Positions 34,041 to 42,622 of a stretch of 64,000 bases of DNA are shown piece after piece. The DNA lies in the NCBI RefSeq assembly GCF_900107925.1, contig NZ_FNUJ01000003.1:372001-436000 (forward strand). The letters are read 5' to 3'. A model generated the notes under the pieces. It was not told the origin of the DNA. It ran no database searches and was given only the letters and a program-made list of their open reading frames with translations. Source of the DNA: Amycolatopsis pretoriensis (GTDB taxonomy: Bacteria > Actinomycetota > Actinomycetes > Mycobacteriales > Pseudonocardiaceae). The translations under genes were made by a program, and so were the position numbers. Position 1 is the first letter of the stretch, and the number at the start of each line of letters is the position of its first letter.

Positions 34041-35027
34041 ATGTCAATACGCCGGGCCGCCGACGTCCCGGTCAGAACGGCGCTCGCCGGCTTGACTGCG
34101 CTGGCCCTGGGCGTGTTAACGGCGCTTAACGCGCGTTCCCTACCGGTGATCGGGGACGGCACGACCTACGCCGCCGAGTTCAGCGAAGCGGCCGGGCTGT
34201 TCCAGGGCAACGACGTCCGCATCGCCGGCGTCGAGGTGGGCCGGGTTTCCGACGTCGAGCTGCGCGGCGACCGCGTGCTGGTCTCGTTCCGGGTCAAGGG
34301 CGCGTGGCTCGGCGACGCGACGGGCGCGGCGATCCGGCTGAAGACCGTCCTCGGCCAGAAGTACCTCGCGCTGGACCCGCAGGGCGAGGGGACGCTCGAT
34401 CCCGGCCGGCCCATCCCCCGGTCGCGCACGACCGTGCCTTACGACGTACTAACGGCGTTCGGCGAGCTTTCGTCCACTGTGGACCGGATTGACACGTCCC
34501 AGCTGGCGAAGAGCTTCGACACGCTGTCCGCGACGCTGGCGGATACGCCGCAGAGTGTCCGCGCCGCGCTCACCGGGCTGTCCCGGCTGTCGGACACGCT
34601 CGCCACGCGCGACCACCAGCTCGCCACCCTGCTGGGCAACACGCGAGTGATCTCGCAAACGCTCGTTAACCGCGATGCCGCCGTGCAACGGCTTCTGAAC
34701 GACGGCAACCAGCTATTGTCCGAGGTTAACGACCGTGAACAGGCGATCAGCTCTCTGCTGGACGGCTCGCGGCGGCTCGCCACCGAGCTGTCCGGGCTGA
34801 TCGAGGACAACGACACCCGGCTGGACCCGCTGCTCACCCAGCTCGACCAGCTGACGTCGATGCTGCAACGCAACCAGGACGCGCTCGCCGCCGGCATCCG
34901 CGGGTTCGCGCCGCTGGTCCGGCTCGGCACCAACATCTCCGGCAGTGGCCGGTTCATCGACGGCTACCTGTGCGGGCTGATCCTGCCGTCGTTCGGGCCG
35001 CTCAACGAAGAGGGCTGCCACGGCTGA
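34041..35027 (+). CDS. orphan Mce-family lipid-binding protein
   Basis: 328 aa. One N-terminal hydrophobic anchor (ALAGLTALALGVLTALNA), then the Mce domain (YAAEFSEAAGLFQGNDVRIAGVEVGRVSDVELRGDRVLVSFRVKG...LKTVLGQKYLALDPQG), and a long helical C-terminal part (TRDHQLATLLGNTRVISQTL...). Mce proteins bind and shuttle lipids across the envelope, normally as six copies with two YrbE permeases. Here none of the partners is present. The gene has several GTTAAC sites and one GTCCACTGTGGAC site. Confidence 0.88.
   Translation: MSIRRAADVPVRTALAGLTALALGVLTALNARSLPVIGDGTTYAAEFSEAAGLFQGNDVRIAGVEVGRVSDVELRGDRVLVSFRVKGAWLGDATGAAIRLKTVLGQKYLALDPQGEGTLDPGRPIPRSRTTVPYDVLTAFGELSSTVDRIDTSQLAKSFDTLSATLADTPQSVRAALTGLSRLSDTLATRDHQLATLLGNTRVISQTLVNRDAAVQRLLNDGNQLLSEVNDREQAISSLLDGSRRLATELSGLIEDNDTRLDPLLTQLDQLTSMLQRNQDALAAGIRGFAPLVRLGTNISGSGRFIDGYLCGLILPSFGPLNEEGCHG
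34472..34484. repeat. dispersed palindrome GTCCACTGTGGAC
   Basis: An exact copy inside the orphan Mce gene, coding S-T-V-D with the uncommon codon ACT. See also 3092 and 47359. Confidence 0.6.
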
Positions 35028-35049
35028 GCCCGCGTGGCATGCTGACGCG

Positions 35050-35400
35050 GTGCGATACCTGCTCCTGCTGTGCGGCGACGAGTCCGCGGCCGCTTCGGCC
35101 GGCCCGGAGATGGCGCGGCGCTGCCACGAATGGGCCGCCGAGGCCGAACGCCAAGGCGTCCGGCAGGCCGGCAAGGGACTGCGCCCACCCGCCGAAGCGA
35201 AGACGATCCGGGTGCGCGACGGCGAGGTGCTGCTGACCGACGGCCCGTTCGCCGAGACGAAGGAGCAGGTCGGCGGCTACAACATCCTCGAGTGCGCGGA
35301 CCGCGCGAAGGCCGTCGAAGTGGCCTCGCGGCACCCGTGGGCCGAGGTCGGGACGCTGGAGCTGCGCGAAATCCTCGACGGGCCGCCTACGGCTTCGTGA
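35050..35400 (+). CDS. YCII-related (DGPF) domain protein
   Basis: 116 aa starting at GTG 35050. It has MRYLLLLCGDE at the start, then LLTDGPFAETKEQVGGYNILECADRAKAVEVASRHPW and the C-terminal TLELREI, which define the YCII/DGPF family (ferredoxin-like fold). Such proteins are common beside ECF sigma factors, but none is here. Role unknown. It converges with a methyltransferase, overlapping its 3' end by 14 bp. Confidence 0.9.
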   Translation: MRYLLLLCGDESAAASAGPEMARRCHEWAAEAERQGVRQAGKGLRPPAEAKTIRVRDGEVLLTDGPFAETKEQVGGYNILECADRAKAVEVASRHPWAEVGTLELREILDGPPTAS

Positions 35401-36208
35401 TCTTCACCGTCACCTGGTTGTCGCTGTAGGTGTAGGCGACGTACTCGAACTCGACGCCGGTGCGTTCGACGTACTCCGTCCAGGCGCGGTACTCGTGCCG
35501 CTTACAGCCGGGGAAGTTGAAGAACTCGTCGAAGTGCACGATGCTGCCCGCGCGCAGCCGCGGCCCGCACAGATCGAGCACCGTCTTGGCGGAGCTGTAG
35601 AGATCCCCGTCGACGTGCAGGAAGTCGACGTGTCCTTCGTGGTTCTCGAGGAAGCCGGGGAGGCTGTCGGCGAACAGGCCGACGACCAGCTCGGCGCCGG
35701 GGACGTCCGGGAGGTCGTCGCGGGCGAAGGCGCCGGCGGGCATGCCGTTGAGCCACGCCTCGGGCAGCCCGTCGAAGGAGTCGAAGCCGTAGACCTCGCG
35801 GCCACCGCGCGCGCCGGCGATCGTGCGCAGCGTGTTGCCGGACGCGACGCCGAACTCCAACGCCAGTCCGCCTTGCGGCGCCAGGGAAAGCGCGTACTCG
35901 AGTGTCTCTTTGGGACGGCCGAAGTGCTGGGCGCCGACGAGGTTCTCGCGGGCGAAGACGTTGCTCTCGAGGGCGGCGTCCTGGTCGCCGGCGTAAACGA
36001 TGTCCCGGCGGCTGCGGATCTCGAACTCCACCACCCGATCGAGGACTCGGTCACCCTGGCGGATGATCTCCTCGCGGAGCTCGGCGGCCATCCGGTTCAG
36101 CTGATCGGTGTACGGGTCGTGCACTTTCGCGGCAGCTTGGTTGAGCAGCCTACCGAGCGTGCGCCTCACGGTTTTCGTTACGGGTGAACGGTTTTTCGTT
36201 TGGTTCAT
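35387..36208 (-). CDS. class I SAM methyltransferase, TylF/MycF-like
   Basis: 273 aa. LALEFGVASGNTLRTIA is the SAM motif; VYGFDSFDGLPEAW and VDFLHVDGDLYSSAKTVLD are characteristic of the macrocin O-methyltransferase (TylF) type, in which acidic residues hold a metal ion. No polyketide or sugar genes are adjacent, so the substrate is unknown. It is third in a minus-strand set after PAC2 and another methyltransferase. Confidence 0.83.
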   Translation of the reverse strand: MNQTKNRSPVTKTVRRTLGRLLNQAAAKVHDPYTDQLNRMAAELREEIIRQGDRVLDRVVEFEIRSRRDIVYAGDQDAALESNVFARENLVGAQHFGRPKETLEYALSLAPQGGLALEFGVASGNTLRTIAGARGGREVYGFDSFDGLPEAWLNGMPAGAFARDDLPDVPGAELVVGLFADSLPGFLENHEGHVDFLHVDGDLYSSAKTVLDLCGPRLRAGSIVHFDEFFNFPGCKRHEYRAWTEYVERTGVEFEYVAYTYSDNQVTVKITKP

Positions 36209-36227
36209 TTCGGGACGGTACCTCAGC

Positions 36228-36959
36228 TCAGCGGACGATCAGCCGGAACCCCGCGTCCCACTCCGTCAAGCTCAGCAGGTCCGCGTGCTCCTCGTGCCAC
36301 CGCCCGGACGCCAGATCCGTTCGCAGCCGGGCGATCCCCCGCTCGACGGTCGCGGGCGGGGTCTGCGCGAGCGCCGAACACGCGCGCCGCACCGCCGGAT
36401 CGAGGTACGCCTCGGGCCGCCGCCAGTGCGCCGGGAACACGCCGTCGGTGAAGTCCCACGGCACCGGCAGCACGCGCACCGAAGACGCGCCGAGGTAGTC
36501 CGCGATCTCCGGGGCCGACGGCCGCGAAAGCTCCAGCGCGGCGACCTCCGGCACGTACTCGCGGACGAGCCAGAAGTCGTTGTGCAACGCGGTGTCGTAG
36601 GCCAGGACGACCTGGCGGCGCGAGACGCGGCGCAGCTCGTCGAGACCGCGGCGCCAATCGCCCCAGTGGTGCACGGTCAGCACCGCCAGCCCGGCCTCGA
36701 ACACTGATAGGGAGAACGGCAGCGCCTCCGCGACCGCGCGCACGACCGGCGCGGCGCCGGGCGGGCGCTGCCGGACCATCTCCGCGGACGGCTCGACCGC
36801 GACGACCCGCCGACCGGGCGGTTCGTAGGAGCCCGTCCCGGACCCGACGTCGAGCACCGAAGCCGCGTCGCCCAGCGCGTCGAGCACCGGCGCAAGCCAG
36901 CGTGGGTCGGTCCGCCGACCGAGGGCGTAGCCGACGCCGATCTCGTCGTAGCGCGTCAT
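36228..36959 (-). CDS. class I SAM methyltransferase
   Basis: 243 aa. Motif I ASVLDVGSGTGSY, VVAVEPSAEM (ribose contact), then FEAGLAVLTVHHWGDWRRGLDELRRV as in the UbiE/Methyltransf_11 group. ATG 36959 shares its A with the PAC2 stop (TGATG), so translation is coupled. Substrate unknown. The gene contains CACTGATAGGGA at 36702-36713, a tetO-like motif that uses the rare codons CTA and TCA. Confidence 0.87.
   Translation of the reverse strand: MTRYDEIGVGYALGRRTDPRWLAPVLDALGDAASVLDVGSGTGSYEPPGRRVVAVEPSAEMVRQRPPGAAPVVRAVAEALPFSLSVFEAGLAVLTVHHWGDWRRGLDELRRVSRRQVVLAYDTALHNDFWLVREYVPEVAALELSRPSAPEIADYLGASSVRVLPVPWDFTDGVFPAHWRRPEAYLDPAVRRACSALAQTPPATVERGIARLRTDLASGRWHEEHADLLSLTEWDAGFRLIVR
36702..36713. 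repeat. tetO-like dispersed motif CACTGATAGGGA
   Basis: A 12-base match to half of the classical tet operator, within a methyltransferase gene. It shares 17 of 18 bases on the minus strand with 50536-50553 (CTATCAGTGTTCG-R-GGCC). Other family members are at 40140, 45751 and 51018-51038. Confidence 0.5.
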
Positions 36960-37876
36960 CAGCGCTCCGGGCCGTCGCCGCCGTTCTGCTCCGCGAGGAA
37001 CCGCTCGAACTGCGAGCCCAGCTCTTCCGCGGTCGGCATGTGCTCAACCGATTCCGCCAGCAGCGAACCGCGCTCCGAAGCTTCGATGAACGTGTCGTAC
37101 TGCCTTTCCAGCGCGCGGACGACGTCGGCGATCTCGTCGGTCTCCGCGACCTGGCGGTTGATCTCGGCGTCGGCGAGCTCGGCCGCCGCGCGCAGCTCGC
37201 CCTCGGCCAGGCTCAGCCCGGTCGAGCGGCTCAGCGCGTCGAGCACGATCAGCGACGCCGCCGGGTACGTCGACTGCGCGAGGTAGTGCGGCACGTGCGC
37301 GGCGAACCCGATGGCGTCGTGGCCCCACTCGCCGAGCCGCAGCTCCAGCAGCGCGGCCAGGCTGCCCGGCACCTGCAGCCGGTTCGGCAGCGGCTGGTGG
37401 TCGCCGACCAGGTCCTTGCGGGTGGCGTGTGCGGTGACGCCGAGCGGGCGGGTGTGCGGCGCGCCCATCGGGATGCCGTGGAACCCGGCGGTGAGCCGGA
37501 CGCCCCAGCGTTCGACCAGGTTGCGGACCGCGAGGCAGAACCGCTCCCAGTCGTGGTCGGGCTCCGGGCCCGACAGCATCAGGTACGGCGTCCCGTCCCC
37601 GTCGTGCAGCAGGTGGACGACCAGTTCCGGCGCGTCGTAGTCCTCCCAGTGGTCCACGGCGTAGGTCATCGTCGGCCGGCGCGAGCGGTAGTCGATGAGC
37701 CGGTCGACGTCGAAGCGCGCGACCACCCGGTGCTCACCGCCGAGCAGGTGCTCGGCCAGGAGGCGGCCCGCCGAACCGGCGTCCATGAACCCTTCGAAGT
37801 GGTGCAGCAGCACCGCCCCGGTCAGGTCGGGGACGTCCGAGTCCACCTCGTACAGGTCGTCGGGATCGAGTCCCAC
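36959..37876 (-). CDS. PAC2-family protein
   Basis: 305 aa. The PAC2 pattern is seen in the N-terminal half (LTGAVLLHHFEGFMDAGSAGRLLAEHLL, RFDVDRLIDYRSRRPTM) and in LTAGFHGIPMGAPHTRP and AAHVPHYLAQSTYPAASLIVLDALS. In eukaryotes and archaea PAC2 proteins assist proteasome assembly; in actinobacteria they occur widely with unproven function. GTG 37876 has AGGAGG six bases upstream. It heads the methyltransferase operon. Confidence 0.9.
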   Translation of the reverse strand: MGLDPDDLYEVDSDVPDLTGAVLLHHFEGFMDAGSAGRLLAEHLLGGEHRVVARFDVDRLIDYRSRRPTMTYAVDHWEDYDAPELVVHLLHDGDGTPYLMLSGPEPDHDWERFCLAVRNLVERWGVRLTAGFHGIPMGAPHTRPLGVTAHATRKDLVGDHQPLPNRLQVPGSLAALLELRLGEWGHDAIGFAAHVPHYLAQSTYPAASLIVLDALSRSTGLSLAEGELRAAAELADAEINRQVAETDEIADVVRALERQYDTFIEASERGSLLAESVEHMPTAEELGSQFERFLAEQNGGDGPER

Positions 37877-38049
37877 CGGATCCTCCTGCTCGCCTACACA
37901 TCAATCCTTCAAGCACAACACAGCCCGACGGCGTTTCCATTCCTCCGACGGTGTGGCCGATCGTAACGGCATGCGATCGAACCCGGACCGGATCGGCATC
38001 ATGACACTTGTCGTGGGCGCGCAAGGCGCCGATCGGGCACGCTTGAGGC

Positions 38050-38562
38050 GTGAGCGAACACACCACGAACACAGCGGCGGTGCGGCTGCGGCCGCCGGCG
38101 CACCGGGTCAGCCGCCGGGCCATCGGCTACTGGACGGCGATGGCGTCGATCTCCTGGATCGTCGTCATCGGGATCCTCACGGCCATCGTGGTGACCAGCG
38201 ACGATCCGCCGGCATTCCTCACGGTGGCCCTCGTGGTCGCCTGCGTGGTGGGTCCGCTGCACCTGATCGTGATGCCGCAGTGGCGCTACCGCGTGCACCG
38301 CTGGGAGGTCACCGGCGAGGCCGTCTACACGCAGTCCGGCTGGCTGAAGCAGGAGTGGCGGATCGCGCCGATCTCCCGGATCCAGACCGTCGACATCGAA
38401 CGCGACCCCGGTGAGCAGCTGTTCCGGCTGGCGAAGATCACGGTGACGACGGCGTCCGCGGCCGGGCCGCTGCGCATCTCGGGCCTGGCGCACGACCGCG
38501 CGCTGGAGCTGGCCGACGAGCTGACCAAGACGACCCAGGCCGCACGGGGAGACGCGACGTGA
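38050..38562 (+). CDS. bacterial PH-domain membrane protein (YdbS-like)
   Basis: 170 aa from GTG 38050. Two hydrophobic segments (ASISWIVVIGILTAIVVT and FLTVALVVACVVGPLHLIV) precede a bPH2-type domain with WEVTGEAVYTQSGWLKQEWRIAPISRIQTVDIERDPGEQLF. The stop overlaps the next start (GTGA), pairing it with the larger homologue as in Bacillus ydbS-ydbT. A role in membrane stress or peptide resistance is inferred from that pair. Confidence 0.9.
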   Translation: MSEHTTNTAAVRLRPPAHRVSRRAIGYWTAMASISWIVVIGILTAIVVTSDDPPAFLTVALVVACVVGPLHLIVMPQWRYRVHRWEVTGEAVYTQSGWLKQEWRIAPISRIQTVDIERDPGEQLFRLAKITVTTASAAGPLRISGLAHDRALELADELTKTTQAARGDAT

Positions 38563-40094
38563 GCACCGAAGCCGTCGTGACCTTGCCCGCCGAGGGCACG
38601 CCGGAAGCGCCGTGGCACCGCCTCGACCGGCGCATGCTGCTCATCCGGCCGGTGCTCGACCTGGTGCGGTCGCTGCCGGTGCTGCTGGGCGCGCTGCTGT
38701 TCGGCCACGGCGAACCGTGGCAGTGGATCGGCCTGGTCTTCACCGCGATCGCCGTCTTCACCGGCGTCTCGCACGTGCTGACCTCGCGCTACCGGATCAC
38801 CGAGACGCAGGTCGAGTGGCACACCGGGCTGCTGCTGCGCAAGCAGCGCGCCATCCCGCGCGACCGGATCCGCACGGTCGACGTCACGTCCGAGCCGAAG
38901 CACCGGCTGTTCTCGCTGGCCGCCGCGCGGATCGGCACCGGACGGCACTCCCACGGCAAGGGGCCGGGCAAGGACGAGCTCGTCCTCGACGCCGTCACGA
39001 TCGCCGAAGCGCAGCGGCTGCGGACCCTGCTCTTACACCGTAAGGCCGTGGTCGCCACCGAAGAGGCGCCCGCGCCGCCGGAGCAGCTGGTCGCCGCCGT
39101 CGACAAGAAGTGGCTGCGGTACGCGCCGTTCACGCTGTCCGGGCTGGCCGTGGTCGGCGCCGCCGTCGGCACCGTCTACCACTTCGCGCACGAGCTGCAC
39201 TTCGACCCGGTCCGGTTCTCGGTCGTCCAGACGGTCGTCGGGCACTTCGCGGACACGCCGACGTGGGTGAGCCTGGTGCTCGCCGCCGCCGGGCTGCTGG
39301 TGCTCGTCTCGGTGCTGTCGATCGGCGGGTACATCCTGTCGTTCTGGAACTTCCGGCTCACCCGCGAACCGGCCGGCACGCTGCACATCCGGCGCGGGCT
39401 GATCACGACGCGCTCGGTGTCGATCGAGGAGGACCGCCTGCGCGGCGTCGAAATCCGCGAGCCGCTGCCGCTGCGGCTGGCCGGCGGCGCGCGGTGCGTC
39501 GCCATCGCCGGCGGCCTGCGCGAGGGCAAGGGCGCGGACAAGAGCGGCGGCCTGCTGCTCCCGCCCGCGCCGCTCGCGAAAGCGCACGAAGTCGTCGCGG
39601 ACGTGCTCGGCGAGGACCCGGCCGCGACGCCGCTGGTGCGACACCCACGCCGGGCGCTCTACCGACGGCTCACGCGGGCCGTCGTCGGTGTGCTGCTGCT
39701 CGCGGCGGCGCTCTACGGGCTGGCGTGGCTCGACGCGTTGCCGGACTGGCCGTGGCAGGCCGCGCTGGTGCTGCTGCCGTTCGCCGCGCTCGTCGGCTGG
39801 GACCGCTACCGCGGCCTCGGGCACGCGTTCACCGGCCGCTACCTCGTGACGCGCTCGGGGTCGCTGGACCGCGGCACCGCGGCGGTCCGCTGCGACGGGA
39901 TGACCGGCGTCGTCGTCGAACGCTCGTACTTCCAGCGCCGCGCCGGGCTGGTCACGATCATCGCGCCGGTCGCCGCGGGCAAGGGCCACTACCGCGTGCT
40001 CGACGTGGGCGAGGCCGACGGGCTCGCGCTCGCCGACCGGGCCGTTCCCGGCCTGCTGACCCCGTTCCTGACCGATGAGCGGGACCGCGGTTGA
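38559..40094 (+). CDS. bacterial PH-domain membrane protein (YdbT-like)
   Basis: 511 aa. Three PH repeats can be seen: YRITETQVEWHTGLLLRKQRAIPRDRIRTVDVTSEPKHRLF near residue 90; GTLHIRRGLITTRSVSIEEDRLRGVEIREPLPLRLA near 270; and GRYLVTRSGSLDRGTAAVRCDGMTGVVVERSYFQRRAG near 430. They are separated by paired membrane segments. GTG 38559 overlaps the upstream stop. The gene contains CTTACACCGTAAG at 39032-39044, with a TTA leucine codon. Confidence 0.9.
   Translation: MSTEAVVTLPAEGTPEAPWHRLDRRMLLIRPVLDLVRSLPVLLGALLFGHGEPWQWIGLVFTAIAVFTGVSHVLTSRYRITETQVEWHTGLLLRKQRAIPRDRIRTVDVTSEPKHRLFSLAAARIGTGRHSHGKGPGKDELVLDAVTIAEAQRLRTLLLHRKAVVATEEAPAPPEQLVAAVDKKWLRYAPFTLSGLAVVGAAVGTVYHFAHELHFDPVRFSVVQTVVGHFADTPTWVSLVLAAAGLLVLVSVLSIGGYILSFWNFRLTREPAGTLHIRRGLITTRSVSIEEDRLRGVEIREPLPLRLAGGARCVAIAGGLREGKGADKSGGLLLPPAPLAKAHEVVADVLGEDPAATPLVRHPRRALYRRLTRAVVGVLLLAAALYGLAWLDALPDWPWQAALVLLPFAALVGWDRYRGLGHAFTGRYLVTRSGSLDRGTAAVRCDGMTGVVVERSYFQRRAGLVTIIAPVAAGKGHYRVLDVGEADGLALADRAVPGLLTPFLTDERDRG
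39032..39044. repeat. dispersed palindrome CTTAC-ACC-GTAAG
   Basis: Exact site inside the YdbT-like gene; the first arm creates an in-frame TTA codon (LLLHRKAV). Confidence 0.7.
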
Positions 40095-40139
40095 CGCTCC
40101 ACGCGCGCGGCTTCTAACGTGAAATCCGCCGTCCGAACC

Positions 40140-40156
40140 CTCTATCAGTGCTAGAG
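40140..40156 (+). promoter_or_regulatory. tetO-like operator at DUF1080 gene
   Basis: CTCTA (40140-40144) and TAGAG (40152-40156) around TCAGTGC. Fourteen of fifteen bases match the classical tet operator segment CTATCAGTGATAGAG. It directly precedes the ribosome site of the secreted DUF1080 protein, so bound protein could block both transcription and translation. The regulator is not known; no tetR-type gene is adjacent. Confidence 0.5.
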
Positions 40157-40168
40157 AGAGGCGGCAGG

Positions 40169-40927
40169 ATGTTCCGGAAACTCCTTGGCGTGGTGGCCGT
40201 CGGGATCGTCGCGACCTCGGTCTCGGCACCGGCCGCGGCGGCCGGCAACCCCTACGGCGACCCGAACCTGGTTTCGATGTTCGACGGCACCAGCCTGAGC
40301 GCTTGGACGTCGTCGAAAACCGGCCTTTGGTCGGTGAAGAACGGGGTCGTCCACGGCGATGGCACCGCGCGCGGCTGGTTGTACTACAACAAACAGCAGG
40401 TCGGCACGTTTCGGTGGATATTCAATGTCCGTCAGGTCAAGGGGAACCACAAACCGACCGTGCTGATCTGGGGCACCACCGACCCGATCCGCGACGCGCT
40501 GAGCGCCATCCAGTTCCAGCCGCCGAACGGCGGGCACTGGGACTACCGGCCGGGCCACAACGACGGCGGCGGCAAACTGTTCACGCAGTGGCCGCACACG
40601 ACGATCGACATCAAGAAGTGGGCGCAGTGCGAACTGATCGGGGACCTGACGACCGGCGTGGCCCGGATGGCGTGCTGCCCGCTCACCGGGACGGCGGTGA
40701 CCTGCAAGGGTGTCGAGGTCCTGCGGTTCACCGACAAGACCGCCGGGCGCGTCGGCCCGCTCGCGCTGCAGGTGCACAACTCCGGGATCCAGGACGAGTA
40801 CCGCGGGCTCTACGTCGAGTCACCGGTGGTGACGAAACCGGGCGAGTTCCTCACGCTCCGACCCGGTTCTTTCCCGATTGGCCGACCACCGGCGCAATGC
40901 TGGCCTTCGATTAACACAACGTGCTAA
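40169..40927 (+). CDS. secreted DUF1080-type glycoside-binding/hydrolase protein
   Basis: 252 aa. A Sec-type signal peptide (MFRKLLGVVAVGIVATSVSAPAAAAG) is followed by the DUF1080 / 3-keto-disaccharide hydrolase-like jelly-roll: NLVSMFDGTSLSAWTS, LWSVKNGVVHGDGTARGWLYYNKQQVG, then PLALQVHNSGIQDEYRGLYVE. This family removes or binds oligosaccharides outside the cell. Cys residues at ACCPLTG and CWPSINTTC could form disulfides. ATG 40169 chosen because GAGAGAGGCGGCAGG precedes it. It is preceded by the tetO-like operator. Confidence 0.8.
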   Translation: MFRKLLGVVAVGIVATSVSAPAAAAGNPYGDPNLVSMFDGTSLSAWTSSKTGLWSVKNGVVHGDGTARGWLYYNKQQVGTFRWIFNVRQVKGNHKPTVLIWGTTDPIRDALSAIQFQPPNGGHWDYRPGHNDGGGKLFTQWPHTTIDIKKWAQCELIGDLTTGVARMACCPLTGTAVTCKGVEVLRFTDKTAGRVGPLALQVHNSGIQDEYRGLYVESPVVTKPGEFLTLRPGSFPIGRPPAQCWPSINTTC

Positions 40928-40981
40928 TTTATTCACCGCGTGTGATAGCGAAGGTCGTTTTTGTCTCACCGAGAGGTCATG

Positions 40982-41770
40982 ATGACGCCTGCCGTCAGTG
41001 CCGTCGACGGTTCCGCCACCACCACCGCCCCGCGCCGGACTCCCGGCGCCAGCAGTTCCCGCAAGGTCCTCCAGTTGCTCCTCGCCTTTTCCGAACAGCG
41101 CTGGGAGGCGAGCGTCGCCGAACTCGCCGCGACGATCGGCACCCCGGTCGCGACGACCTACCGCTACGTCGCACTGCTCAAGGAGCTGCAGCTGCTCGAG
41201 GAGGGCCGCGCCGGGCACTACCACCTCACGAGCCAGGTGATGCCGCTCGCGCGGGCCGCGCAGCTGGCGAACGACCTCGTGCGGCTGGCGAAGCCGTCCA
41301 TGGAGGAAGCCGCGCGGGAGCTCGGCGAGACGGTGATGCTCTTCCAGCAGTTCGGCGACGCCGCCGTGTGCGCGGACCGCGTCGAGTGCGACCGCGCCAT
41401 GCGGTTCACGTTCGAGCCGGGGCATTCGCTGCCGCTCGGCGTCGGCGCGTCCGGCAAGATGCTGCTCGCGCTGCTGCCGGAGATCGAACGCGACCGGCGG
41501 CTGGCGCCGGTCGTCGAGCAGCGCGGCACCTACGTGCGCGACGAGCTCAAGCGCGCGTTGGAGAACCGGTATTCGGTCAGCTCCGGGGAAATCGACGAGG
41601 GCGTCTGGGCGTGTTCGGTGCCGGTGACCGCCTACGGACGGCGGCCGACGGTGCTGACCATGGCCGGCCCGGCCGCGCGGATCACCGAGGAAGCCCGGCA
41701 CAACGCCATCACCGCCCTGCAGGGGTACGCGACCCGCATCGAGCGCACGATTTCGTCTTATTCGCTGTGA
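40982..41770 (+). CDS. IclR-family regulator
   Basis: 262 aa. Winged HTH (RKVLQLLLAFSEQRWEASVAELAATIGTPVATTYRYVALLKELQLLEEG) and the IclR effector domain (RLAKPSMEEAARELGETVMLFQQFGDAAVCADRVEC, LPLGVGASGKMLLA, GEIDEGVWACSVPV). GAGAGG five bases upstream favours ATG 40982 over ATG 40979. The aminotransferase at 43095 and the CoA-transferase at 44542 are possible targets, but none is adjacent and divergent. Confidence 0.9.
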   Translation: MTPAVSAVDGSATTTAPRRTPGASSSRKVLQLLLAFSEQRWEASVAELAATIGTPVATTYRYVALLKELQLLEEGRAGHYHLTSQVMPLARAAQLANDLVRLAKPSMEEAARELGETVMLFQQFGDAAVCADRVECDRAMRFTFEPGHSLPLGVGASGKMLLALLPEIERDRRLAPVVEQRGTYVRDELKRALENRYSVSSGEIDEGVWACSVPVTAYGRRPTVLTMAGPAARITEEARHNAITALQGYATRIERTISSYSL

Positions 41771-41801
41771 AAATCTCGGCGGAGCGCGTACGAATGCCTG
41801 C

Positions 41802-42305
41802 GTGATCCGGCTCGCGCGCCCCGACGACCTGCCCGCGTTGATCGACGTCGAACTCGAGGCGGGCAACCTGTTCCGCACCGTCGACATGGCGGCGATCGCC
41901 GACGACGACCCGGGTTCGGTGGCGGAACTGGCGGTGTACCAGTCCGACGGCCGCGCCTGGGTGGCCGTGGACGACGGCGACCGGCCGGTGGCGTACCTCG
42001 TCGCCGAGGTCGTCGACGGGTGCGCGCACGTCGAGCAGGTCTCGGTGCGGCCCTCGCACGCGCGACGCGGGCTCGGTCTGGCACTGATCGAGACACTCGC
42101 CGGGTGGGCCACTGCCCGCGGACTGCCGGCGCTGACCCTTACAACGTACGAAACCGTGCCGTGGAACGCGCCTTACTACGTACGACTGGGATTCCGAGTG
42201 CTGGCTGACGCAGAGATCGGAGACGGCCTGCGCGCGATCCGGCGCGCGGAGGCGGCCCGCGGCCTCGACGCGTGGCCACGCGTGGCGATGATCCGGCCGC
42301 TCTGA
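41802..42305 (+). CDS. GNAT-family N-acetyltransferase
   Basis: 167 aa from GTG 41802. It has IRLARPDDLPALIDVELEAG at the start and the acetyl-CoA loop VSVRPSHARRGLGLALIETLAGWA (Q/R-x-x-G-x-G/A variant RRGLG), then NAPYYVRLGF. The acceptor is unknown. It contains two near copies of the CTTAC-N3-GTA motif (42138 and 42172). Confidence 0.9.
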   Translation: MIRLARPDDLPALIDVELEAGNLFRTVDMAAIADDDPGSVAELAVYQSDGRAWVAVDDGDRPVAYLVAEVVDGCAHVEQVSVRPSHARRGLGLALIETLAGWATARGLPALTLTTYETVPWNAPYYVRLGFRVLADAEIGDGLRAIRRAEAARGLDAWPRVAMIRPL

Positions 42306-42424
42306 ACGTGTTCTCACCTGCGCGGGGGATCCAGTGGCGAACGTAGTCGAACGTGTGTTCTACTGTGCTCGCCGGCCTCGGAGGGGGAAGCTCCTGGGCC
42401 GGCCCACAGACTTCGGAGGTTGTC

Positions 42425-42622
42425 ATGGCGGTCAAGATCACCCACCTCACGAACGGCCAGCAGGTGCGGTTCGCCAACGCCGACGGCGCCCGCCGCTACG
42501 CCGAGATCATGGGCGGCGGCGTCGACAAGTGGCGCTTCACGGTCGTGCCCGAGGACCCGATGCTCCGGAAAATGTCGGACTCGGTCGTTAACGTGCCCGT
42601 ATGGCGCATGACTTCCAGGTAG
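42425..42622 (+). CDS. hypothetical protein, 65 aa
   Basis: Not recognised. MAVKITHLTNGQQVRFANADGARRYAEIMGGG is followed by WRFTVVPEDPMLRKMSDSVV. Possibly a small alpha/beta protein. GGAGG lies 6 bases upstream of ATG 42425. It overlaps the VOC gene by 22 bp, which argues for cotranscription. The codon bias is normal for the window, so it is probably real. Confidence 0.65.
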   Translation: MAVKITHLTNGQQVRFANADGARRYAEIMGGGVDKWRFTVVPEDPMLRKMSDSVVNVPVWRMTSR

